Shown here: positions 57,218 to 64,000 of the stretch, in pieces
How the letters are laid out: every line of letters starts with the position of its first letter
How positions within the stretch are numbered: the first letter of the stretch is position 1
Assembly: GCA_900635465.1 (NCBI GenBank)
Contig: LR134135.1
Coordinates: 1,302,001-1,366,000 of the forward strand
From: Lelliottia amnigena
GTDB taxonomy: Bacteria; Pseudomonadota; Gammaproteobacteria; Enterobacterales; Enterobacteriaceae
Direction of reading: 5' to 3'
Length of the DNA: 64,000 bases
Program-made: the position numbers and the translations under genes
Notes under the pieces: generated by a model
Databases searched by the model: none
What the model saw: only the letters and a program-made list of their open reading frames with translations
What the model was told of the DNA's origin: nothing

Positions 57218-59089
57218 GTGCCGCACAGTAACGATCTGGACAGCCAGCAGGTATTGGCGGTTCACAACCTGAACATCGCGTTTCAGGAAGAGCGGCGGCC
57301 CGTACCGGCGGTAAAGCATCTCTCGTTTTCACTCAAACGCGGAGAGACGCTGGCGATTGTTGGCGAATCCGGTTCCGGTAAATCCGTGACGGCGCTGTCG
57401 CTCATGCGCTTGCTGGAGCAGTCCGGCACCATGATTGAATGTGACAGCATGCTGCTGCGCAGGCGCAGTCAGAAAGTGGTCAGCCTGATGGAGATGAGTC
57501 AGTCGCAAATGCAGAGTGTGCGCGGCGCGGATATGGCGATGATCTTCCAGGAACCGATGACGTCGCTTAATCCGGTCTTTCCGGTGGGCGAGCAAATTGC
57601 CGAGTCGATCCGCTTACATCAGGGGTTAAACCGGGAAGAGGCGTTGGCCGAAGCCAAACGCATGCTGGAACAGGTCCGCATTCCGGAGGCGCAGACGATC
57701 CTGTCGCGCTATCCGCATCAGCTCTCCGGTGGGATGCGCCAGCGGGTGATGATTGCGATGGCGCTGTCATGCCGTCCGGCGGTGCTGATTGCCGATGAAC
57801 CGACCACCGCGCTGGACGTCACGATTCAGGCGCAGATTTTGCAGCTTATTAAAGTGCTGCAACAGGATATGGATATGGGGGTGATTTTTATCACTCACGA
57901 TATGGGCGTGGTGGCGGATATCGCCGACCGGGTGCTGGTCATGTATCAGGGCGAAGCGGTGGAGACGGGCAGCGTGGAGCAGATTTTCCATGCGCCGCAG
58001 CACCCTTACACCAAAGCGCTGCTGGCGGCAGTTCCGCGTCTTGGGGCAATGAACGGCAGCGATTTACCGCGTCGTTTTCCGCTGATCTCGATGAACGATC
58101 CGCAGCATCAGGAAGCCGAAACGGAGCAAGACACGGTGGTGGCGGGCGAGCCCATTCTTCAGGTTCGCGACCTGGTGACGCGCTTCCCGCTGCGCGGCGG
58201 CATTCTGAATCGTGTGAAGCGCGAAGTGCATGCCGTCGAAAACGTCAGCTTTGATTTATGGCCCGGCGAAACGCTCGCGCTGGTGGGGGAGTCAGGCTGT
58301 GGTAAATCCACCACCGGACGCGCGTTACTGCGGTTAGTTGAGTCGCAGGAAGGCAGCATTATCTTCAACGGCGAGCGCATCGACACGCTGTCGGCGAGCC
58401 AGCTGCAACCGCTGCGGCGCGATATTCAGTTTATCTTCCAGGACCCCTATGCGTCGCTCGATCCGCGCCAGACGGTGGGGTATTCGATTATGGAGCCGCT
58501 GCGGGTGCACGGTTTACTGCAAGGCGAAGAGGCCCAGCGTCGCGTGGCGTGGTTACTGGAGCGCGTGGGGCTGAAACCGGAACATGCCTGGCGTTATCCG
58601 CACGAATTTTCTGGCGGTCAGCGACAACGCATTTGCATCGCGCGTGCGCTGGCGCTAAACCCGAAAGTGGTGATAGCGGATGAGTCGGTGTCGGCACTGG
58701 ACGTCTCCATCCGGGCGCAAATTATCAATTTACTGCTCGACTTGCAGCGCGACTTGGGTATCGCCTTTTTGTTTATTTCGCACGATATGGCGGTAGTGGA
58801 GCGCATCAGCCATCGCGTGGCGGTGATGTACATGGGGCAAATTGTTGAAATTGGTCCGCGCCGCGCGGTGTTTGAAAATCCGCAGCATCCTTACACCCGT
58901 AAGCTGATGGCGGCCGTACCGGTTGCCGATCCGGCACATCGCCACGGCCAGCGCGTGCTGCTCCAGGATGAGATGCCAGGCAATATTCGTAAACGCGGTG
59001 AGCGGGCAGAACGGGTTGAATTACGCGAGGTTGGCCCCGGCCATTTCGTCGCACCTCCGCGTCAGAACAATGCGTTTTCGTGGTTATAA
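57218..59089 (+). CDS. gsiA: glutathione ABC transporter ATPase GsiA
   Basis: 623 residues, two fused ABC ATPase domains: Walker A GESGSGKS at about 48 and GESGCGKS near 352, signatures LSGGMRQR and FSGGQRQR, and oligopeptide-type C-terminal extensions with QHPYT. It powers glutathione import through GsiCD. The start is GTG at 57218 ([11 protein letters not shown]), as the protein there aligns with E. coli GsiA. Confidence 0.96.
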   Translation: MPHSNDLDSQQVLAVHNLNIAFQEERRPVPAVKHLSFSLKRGETLAIVGESGSGKSVTALSLMRLLEQSGTMIECDSMLLRRRSQKVVSLMEMSQSQMQSVRGADMAMIFQEPMTSLNPVFPVGEQIAESIRLHQGLNREEALAEAKRMLEQVRIPEAQTILSRYPHQLSGGMRQRVMIAMALSCRPAVLIADEPTTALDVTIQAQILQLIKVLQQDMDMGVIFITHDMGVVADIADRVLVMYQGEAVETGSVEQIFHAPQHPYTKALLAAVPRLGAMNGSDLPRRFPLISMNDPQHQEAETEQDTVVAGEPILQVRDLVTRFPLRGGILNRVKREVHAVENVSFDLWPGETLALVGESGCGKSTTGRALLRLVESQEGSIIFNGERIDTLSASQLQPLRRDIQFIFQDPYASLDPRQTVGYSIMEPLRVHGLLQGEEAQRRVAWLLERVGLKPEHAWRYPHEFSGGQRQRICIARALALNPKVVIADESVSALDVSIRAQIINLLLDLQRDLGIAFLFISHDMAVVERISHRVAVMYMGQIVEIGPRRAVFENPQHPYTRKLMAAVPVADPAHRHGQRVLLQDEMPGNIRKRGERAERVELREVGPGHFVAPPRQNNAFSWL

Positions 59090-59122
59090 CATTTGACAGA
59101 CAGGGAACAACAGGAGAATAAA

Positions 59123-60661
59123 ATGACAAAATTTGTTGCTCGACCATGGCTGTTAGCCGCGAGTGTCACGGCGGCGCTGGCGGCAAGCCCTGCCTTTGCG
59201 GCCAAAGATGTGGTTGTTGCGGTGGCATCAAACTTCACCACGCTCGATCCGTATGACGCCAACGACACGCTGTCGCAGGCGGTGGCGAAGTCGTTTTATC
59301 AGGGACTGTTTGGCCTTGATAAAGAGATGAAGCTGAAAAACGTGCTGGCGGAGAGCTATACCGTCTCTGATGACGGCCTGGTGTACACCCTCAAACTGCG
59401 CAGCGGCGTGAAGTTCCAGGACGGGACAGACTTCAACGCCGAGGCGGTGAAGGTCAACCTGGATCGCGCCAGCAACAAGGAGAACAGCCTCAAGCGCTAT
59501 AACCTGTACAAGAATATCGCCAGCACCGAGGCCGTCGATCCCACGACCGTTAAAATTACCTTAAAAGAGCCGTTCTCGGCGTTTATCAATATCCTGGCGC
59601 ACCCGGCGACGGCGATGATTTCGCCAGACGCGCTGAAAAAATACGGCAAAGAGATTGGCTTCCATCCGGTTGGAACCGGGCCGTATGAGCTGGTCACCTG
59701 GAATCAAACCGATTTTGTGAAGGTGAAGAAATTCGCCGGATACTGGCAGAAAGGGCTGCCAAAGCTGGACACTATCACCTGGCGTCCGGTGGTGGATAAC
59801 AACACCCGCGCGGCGATGCTGCAAACCGGCGAAGCGCAGTTTGCCTTCCCGATCCCTTACGAGCAGGCGGCGATCCTGCAAAAAAACAGCAAGCTGGAGC
59901 TGGTCGCCAGCCCGTCGATCATGCAGCGTTACATCAGCATGAACGTCACGCAAAAGCCGTTTGATAATCCGAAAGTGCGTGAGGCGATCAACTACGCGAT
60001 TAGCCGTCAGGCGCTGGTGAAGGTCGCCTTTGCGGGCTACGCGACGCCAGCCACCGGCGTTGTCCCGCCGTCGATCCAGTATGCCGAAACCTACACCGCG
60101 TGGCCGTACGATCCCGCGAAAGCGCGCGAACTGTTAAAAGAGGCCGGATTCCCGAACGGCTTCAGCACTACGCTGTGGTCGTCGCATAATCACAGTACTG
60201 CGCAGAAAGTGTTGCAGTTCACCCAGCAACAACTGGCGCAGGTGGGCATTAAAGCGCAGTTAACCGCGATGGATGCGGGGCAGCGTGCCGCAGAAGTGGA
60301 AGGGAAAAGCCAGAAAGAGAGCGGTGTGAGAATGTTCTACACCGGCTGGTCAGCCTCAACGGGCGAAGCTGACTGGGCGCTGTCGCCGCTGTTTGCCTCG
60401 CAGAACTGGCCGCCAACGCTGTTTAACACCGCGTTTTACAGCAATCCGCAGGTGGATAAAGATCTGGCTGACGCGCTGAAAACCACTAAACCGGAAGAGA
60501 AAGCGCGGCTGTATAAAGACGCGCAGGATACTATCTGGAAAGAGTCGCCGTGGATCCCGCTAGTAGTAGAAAAACTGGTTTCTGCGCATAACAAAGCGCT
60601 GACGGGTTTCTACATTATGCCGGATACGGGCTTTAGCTTTGACGATGCGGATTTGAAATAA
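59123..60661 (+). CDS. gsiB: glutathione-binding periplasmic protein GsiB
   Basis: 512 residues, the E. coli length: signal peptide ending ALAASPAFA, then a family-5 solute-binding protein (DppA/OppA type) with the [16 protein letters not shown] start. It delivers glutathione to GsiCD. The ATG at 59123 follows an AACAGGAGA site; a weaker in-frame start ten codons upstream is not used. Confidence 0.97.
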   Translation: MTKFVARPWLLAASVTAALAASPAFAAKDVVVAVASNFTTLDPYDANDTLSQAVAKSFYQGLFGLDKEMKLKNVLAESYTVSDDGLVYTLKLRSGVKFQDGTDFNAEAVKVNLDRASNKENSLKRYNLYKNIASTEAVDPTTVKITLKEPFSAFINILAHPATAMISPDALKKYGKEIGFHPVGTGPYELVTWNQTDFVKVKKFAGYWQKGLPKLDTITWRPVVDNNTRAAMLQTGEAQFAFPIPYEQAAILQKNSKLELVASPSIMQRYISMNVTQKPFDNPKVREAINYAISRQALVKVAFAGYATPATGVVPPSIQYAETYTAWPYDPAKARELLKEAGFPNGFSTTLWSSHNHSTAQKVLQFTQQQLAQVGIKAQLTAMDAGQRAAEVEGKSQKESGVRMFYTGWSASTGEADWALSPLFASQNWPPTLFNTAFYSNPQVDKDLADALKTTKPEEKARLYKDAQDTIWKESPWIPLVVEKLVSAHNKALTGFYIMPDTGFSFDDADLK

Positions 60662-60709
60662 CAGAACTCATTCCCGCAGGCGACGGCGCGCGGGATGAGA
60701 GGGAAAGGC

Positions 60710-61630
60710 ATGCTGAATTATGTGTTTAAACGCCTGCTGGGGTTGATTCCAACGCTACTGATCGTGGCGGTGCTGGTGTTTTTGTTTGTCCATATGCTGC
60801 CGGGCGATCCGGCACGATTGATTGCCGGGCCAGAGGCGGACGCAACGGTTATTGAGATGGTGCGCAAGCAGCTGGGTCTCGATCAACCGCTGTATGTCCA
60901 GTTCTGGCATTACATCACCAACGTTTTACAGGGCGATTTTGGCACGTCAATGGTGTCGCGTCGTCCGGTGTCCGAAGAAATTGCCAGCCGCTTTATGCCG
61001 ACGTTTTGGCTCACCATCGCCAGTATGCTGTGGGCCATGGTGTTTGGTCTTGCGGCGGGCATTATTGCTGCCGTATGGCGTAATCGCTGGCCGGATAAGC
61101 TCGGCATGGCGCTGGCCGTGACGGGAATTTCCTTTCCGGCATTTGCGCTGGGCATGCTGTTGATGCAGATTTTCTCGGTGGAGCTGGGCTGGTTACCTAC
61201 GGTGGGGGCGGACACCTGGAAGCACTACATTCTGCCATCGGTTACGCTGGGCGCTGCCGTGTCCGCCGTGATGGCGCGATTTACTCGCGCCTCGTTCGTG
61301 GATGTGCTGAGTGAAGATTACATGCGGACCGCGCGCGCCAAAGGCGTGAGCGAAAAGTGGGTCATCCTTAAGCATGGTCTGCGCAATGCGATGATCCCGG
61401 TCGTCACGATGATGGGCCTGCAGTTTGGCTTTTTGCTGGGCGGCTCGATTGTGGTCGAAAAGGTGTTCAACTGGCCGGGGCTGGGTCGCTTGCTGGTCGA
61501 TTCAGTCGACATGCGCGACTATCCGGTGATTCAGGCAGAAGTCCTGCTGTTTTCACTGGAGTTTATTCTTATCAATTTAGTGGTGGACGTGCTGTACGCC
61601 GCCATTAACCCGGCAATCAGGTACAAGTAA
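60710..61630 (+). CDS. gsiC: glutathione ABC transporter permease GsiC
   Basis: 306 residues, the E. coli length, six membrane segments, with DppB/OppB-type motifs [13 protein letters not shown] and an EAA loop around [16 protein letters not shown]. It forms the channel with GsiD. The ATG at 60710 ([11 protein letters not shown]) follows GGGAAAGGC. The stop is next to the gsiD ATG without a gap. Confidence 0.97.
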   Translation: MLNYVFKRLLGLIPTLLIVAVLVFLFVHMLPGDPARLIAGPEADATVIEMVRKQLGLDQPLYVQFWHYITNVLQGDFGTSMVSRRPVSEEIASRFMPTFWLTIASMLWAMVFGLAAGIIAAVWRNRWPDKLGMALAVTGISFPAFALGMLLMQIFSVELGWLPTVGADTWKHYILPSVTLGAAVSAVMARFTRASFVDVLSEDYMRTARAKGVSEKWVILKHGLRNAMIPVVTMMGLQFGFLLGGSIVVEKVFNWPGLGRLLVDSVDMRDYPVIQAEVLLFSLEFILINLVVDVLYAAINPAIRYK

Positions 61631-62542
61631 ATGAGATTGTTACACTGGCGCCGTCAGGCCATGCTAAACGCGATGCCGGGGATAAAACCGGACCATATCC
61701 GCACGCCGTGGCTGGAGTTCTGGCGGCGATTTCGTCGTCAGCCTGTGGCAATGACCGCCGGGCTATTCGTTTTGCTGTTGATCGTCGTGGCGATTCTGGC
61801 GCCCTGGATCACCCCATATGATGCGGAAAATTATTTCGATTACGACCGTCTGAATGACGGCCCGTCAATGATGCACTGGTTTGGCGTAGATTCCCTTGGG
61901 CGCGATATTTTTAGTCGCGTGCTGGTGGGCGCGCAGATTTCGCTGGCGGCGGGCGTTTTCGCCGTGCTGATCGGCGCTGCGATAGGCACGGTGCTGGGAC
62001 TGCTGGCGGGGTATTACGAAGGCTGGTGGGATCGCATTATCATGCGCATCTGCGATGTGCTGTTCGCCTTCCCAGGTATTTTGCTGGCGATTGCGGTGGT
62101 AGCGATAATGGGCAACGGCATGGCAAATGTGATCATCGCCGTGGCGGTGTTTTCCATCCCGGCGTTTGCGCGTCTGGTGCGCGGCAATACGTTGGTGCTC
62201 AAGCAGCAGACGTTTATCGAGTCGGCGCGCAGCATCGGTGCCAGCGACGCGACCATTCTCTTCAACCACATTTTGCCCGGCACCGTGTCATCCATTGTGG
62301 TCTACTTCACGATGCGAATTGGCGTGTCGATTATCTCGGCGGCGAGTCTGTCTTTCCTGGGGTTGGGCGCACAGCCCCCGACGCCGGAATGGGGTGCAAT
62401 GCTGAATGAAGCGAGGGCCGATATGGTCATTGCGCCCCACGTTGCGCTCTTCCCGAGCATGGCCATTTTCCTCACGGTGCTGGCGTTTAACCTGCTGGGC
62501 GATGGACTGCGTGATGCGCTGGACCCCCGAATCAAAGGCTAA
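61631..62542 (+). CDS. gsiD: glutathione ABC transporter permease GsiD
   Basis: 303 residues, the E. coli length, six membrane segments, with [19 protein letters not shown] and an EAA loop near [13 protein letters not shown]. It pairs with GsiC. In E. coli pdeI, dgcI and rimO follow; here bssR follows after 162 bases. Confidence 0.97.
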   Translation: MRLLHWRRQAMLNAMPGIKPDHIRTPWLEFWRRFRRQPVAMTAGLFVLLLIVVAILAPWITPYDAENYFDYDRLNDGPSMMHWFGVDSLGRDIFSRVLVGAQISLAAGVFAVLIGAAIGTVLGLLAGYYEGWWDRIIMRICDVLFAFPGILLAIAVVAIMGNGMANVIIAVAVFSIPAFARLVRGNTLVLKQQTFIESARSIGASDATILFNHILPGTVSSIVVYFTMRIGVSIISAASLSFLGLGAQPPTPEWGAMLNEARADMVIAPHVALFPSMAIFLTVLAFNLLGDGLRDALDPRIKG

Positions 62543-62606
62543 GCGCAGGGAGGCTTTTCCCTGTGCCAGAAAAAGCATCAGCACGGAATTTTTAACATTG
62601 TAAAAG

Positions 62607-62624
62607 ATGTTAACCGGTTACCAT
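62607..62624. promoter_or_regulatory. palindrome upstream of bssR
   Basis: ATGTTAACCGGTTACCAT has one mismatch in each half, with CCGG at the centre, and looks like a LacI/GntR-type sugar-repressor site. It is about 80 bases before the bssR ATG. Confidence 0.45.
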
Positions 62625-62704
62625 TTATTGATCTCAGGCAGTGATCTGTACAAAAAATGAACTTATGCTTTCTTTGCACAATGGCTGATTAGGGAGGGAA
62701 TAGC

Positions 62705-63088
62705 ATGTCCGTTGACAGACTGAAACGCGATCTGCTGAACAAGCTGATCAATGCCCGAATTGACCTTGCAGCTTATCTGCAGTTAAGGGTGGCAAAAGGG
62801 TATATGTCAGTCAGCGAAAGCGACCATCTGCGCGAAAATTGTTTTGAACTGTGCGCCTACATGCGTAAACAAGCGCCAATCCTGAGGGATCACTACGATG
62901 CGGATGAGCAACGCATCCTCTGTCGCGCGGCAGACGCGCTTTCTAAAGCCGCCGTCTGTTTGATGACCGGGCACCATGATTGCCCAACGTTTGTAGCCGT
63001 CAGCGCAGATAAGCTTGAACACTGCCTGACAACACTCACTCTCTGCATTATGTGCCTGAAAGAGCACACTCCGCTCCAACAGCACTGA
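62705..63088 (+). CDS. bssR: biofilm formation regulator BssR
   Basis: 127 residues, the same length as E. coli BssR (YliH), with KGYMSVSES and the shared AAVCLMTGHHDCPT segment near residues 80-93. In E. coli BssR affects biofilm and catabolite-related expression through an indirect route; it has no clear DNA-binding domain. Sequence similarity outside those segments is moderate. A GGGAGGG site precedes the ATG. Confidence 0.9.
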   Translation: MSVDRLKRDLLNKLINARIDLAAYLQLRVAKGYMSVSESDHLRENCFELCAYMRKQAPILRDHYDADEQRILCRAADALSKAAVCLMTGHHDCPTFVAVSADKLEHCLTTLTLCIMCLKEHTPLQQH

Positions 63089-63194
63089 GCCACGGGGGAG
63101 GCAACTCCCCCTTCTGATTAAGCTTTTGTAAAAACGCTAACGCGCCTGCGCTGCCTGGCTAATCTTTATGCCATACGTCGAAAAGGAGTGCGTT

Positions 63195-64000
63195 ATGCGT
63201 CGATCTTCGCTTATTTCTTTGTCTTTCTTATTGATATCCACGTCGCTGATGGCTGCGCCCGCAGCGGTTAAGGTCGATATTCTCCAGACAAAATTGGATC
63301 ACCCCTGGTCGCTGGCTTTTTTACCCAATAATCAGGGAATGCTGATCACGCTAAAAGGCGGACAGCTTAAGCACTGGCAGGCGGGTAAAGGGCTATCCGA
63401 TCCGATTGTGGGTATTCCAAAAGTGTGGGACAGCGGGCAGGGTGGGCTTTTCGACGTTGTTCTCGCACCCGATTTTGAACAATCTCGCCGCATCTGGCTG
63501 AGCTATGCTGAAGTCGGAAATGACGGCAAAGCGGGTACGGCGGTGGGCTATGGCCGTCTTAGCGATGACCTGTCGCGCATAGAATCCTTCCAGGTGGTGT
63601 TCCGCCAGATGCCAAAACTGTCCACCGGCAACCACTTCGGTGGGCGATTGGTGTTTGATGGTAAGGGCTATCTGTTTATCGGCTTGGGGGAAAACAACCA
63701 GCGTCCGACGGCGCAGGATCTGGATAAACTGCAGGGCAAAGTGGTGCGTCTGACCGATCAGGGTAAAGTGCCAGCCGACAACCCGTTTGTTGATAAAGCC
63801 GGTGCGCGGCCGGAAATCTGGTCCTACGGCATTCGTAATCCGCAGGGGATGGCGATGAATCCCTGGAGCGATGCGCTGTGGCTGAATGAACACGGCCCGC
63901 GCGGCGGCGATGAAATTAATATCCCGGAAAAAGGCAAAAATTACGGCTGGCCGCTGGCGACACACGGCATCAACTACAGCGGCCTGAAGATCCCGGAAGC
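63195..64000 (+). CDS. yliI: PQQ-dependent aldose sugar dehydrogenase YliI, N-terminal part
   Basis: The first 268 codons of a gene that leaves the window on the right. Signal peptide (MRRSSLISLSFLLISTSLMA), then a six-bladed propeller of the soluble glucose dehydrogenase family: LDHPWSLAFLPNN, the GNHFGGRLVFDGKGYLF segment, and NEHGPRGGDEIN that binds PQQ and calcium in the family. E. coli YliI oxidises aldose sugars with PQQ in the periplasm. An AAAAGGAG site precedes the ATG. Confidence 0.95.
   Translation, partial: MRRSSLISLSFLLISTSLMAAPAAVKVDILQTKLDHPWSLAFLPNNQGMLITLKGGQLKHWQAGKGLSDPIVGIPKVWDSGQGGLFDVVLAPDFEQSRRIWLSYAEVGNDGKAGTAVGYGRLSDDLSRIESFQVVFRQMPKLSTGNHFGGRLVFDGKGYLFIGLGENNQRPTAQDLDKLQGKVVRLTDQGKVPADNPFVDKAGARPEIWSYGIRNPQGMAMNPWSDALWLNEHGPRGGDEINIPEKGKNYGWPLATHGINYSGLKIPE

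Noticed and set aside
63393..63965. 190-codon frame on the minus strand at the right end
   Set aside because: It lies wholly antisense to the clearly conserved yliI coding sequence and has no recognisable domain.

Overview
The window is a chromosomal segment of a Gram-negative enteric bacterium in the Enterobacteriaceae. From gene content and gene order I would place it near Enterobacter or Lelliottia. Nearly every gene follows the Escherichia coli order from moaA to yliI, with proteins close to their E. coli counterparts. The backbone is moaABCDE, ybhL, ybhN/clsB/ybhP, ybhQ, ybhRSFG-cecR, rhlE, dinG-ybiB, ybiJ, ybiI, mcbA, rlmF, ybiO, glnQPH, dps, rhtA, ompX, opgE, mntS/mntR, ybiR, ldtB, ybiT, ybiU, ybiV, ybiWY, fsaA, moeBA, iaaA, gsiABCD, bssR, yliI. 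Several genes found at these sites in E. coli are absent here: ybhM, ybiA, ybiC, fiu-ybiX and pdeI-dgcI-rimO. No rRNA, tRNA, CRISPR array, prophage or insertion sequence was recognised.

Three accessory insertions break the backbone. (1) Between ybiR and ldtB (30.9-35.6 kb) lie an aldo/keto reductase and a beta-glucoside locus: a GH1 6-phospho-beta-glucosidase, a PTS EIIC permease and a GntR/UTRA regulator. Two identical palindromic operators lie in front of this locus. (2) Between ybiT and ybiU (38.5-43.6 kb) lie a GH31 glycosidase and an MFS sugar-acid-type transporter, with a divergent LacI-type regulator. ERIC and REP repeats lie at its left edge. (3) Between fsaA and moeB (50.1-54.0 kb) lies a 725-residue protein with no signal peptide, an M23-like N-terminal domain and a GH19/lysozyme-like C-terminal domain. 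A broken gene for a small secreted protein follows it. This pair looks like an orphan peptidoglycan-hydrolase effector and its periplasmic immunity protein.

On the backbone, the genes group by function: molybdopterin synthesis (moaABCDE, moeAB), an ABC drug-efflux system with its TetR regulator CecR, SOS repair (dinG-ybiB behind a LexA box), glutamine uptake behind a sigma-54-type promoter, manganese control (mntR, mntS and an MntR box), and glutathione import (iaaA-gsiABCD). The ybiU, ybiV, ybiYW and fsaA genes share the motif TTTCATTCGAAA in their upstream regions. This suggests they form one regulon around the glycyl-radical route that feeds 1-deoxyfructose-6-phosphate to the FsaA aldolase.

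Fifteen apparent single-base frameshifts occur in six loci: ybhS, ybhF (seven), clsB/ybhN, ybiT, the GH31 gene and the putative immunity gene. Most lie in short homopolymers, while neighbouring genes are intact. Sequencing or assembly error explains this pattern better than gene decay, and it should be settled before any of these genes is called a pseudogene.
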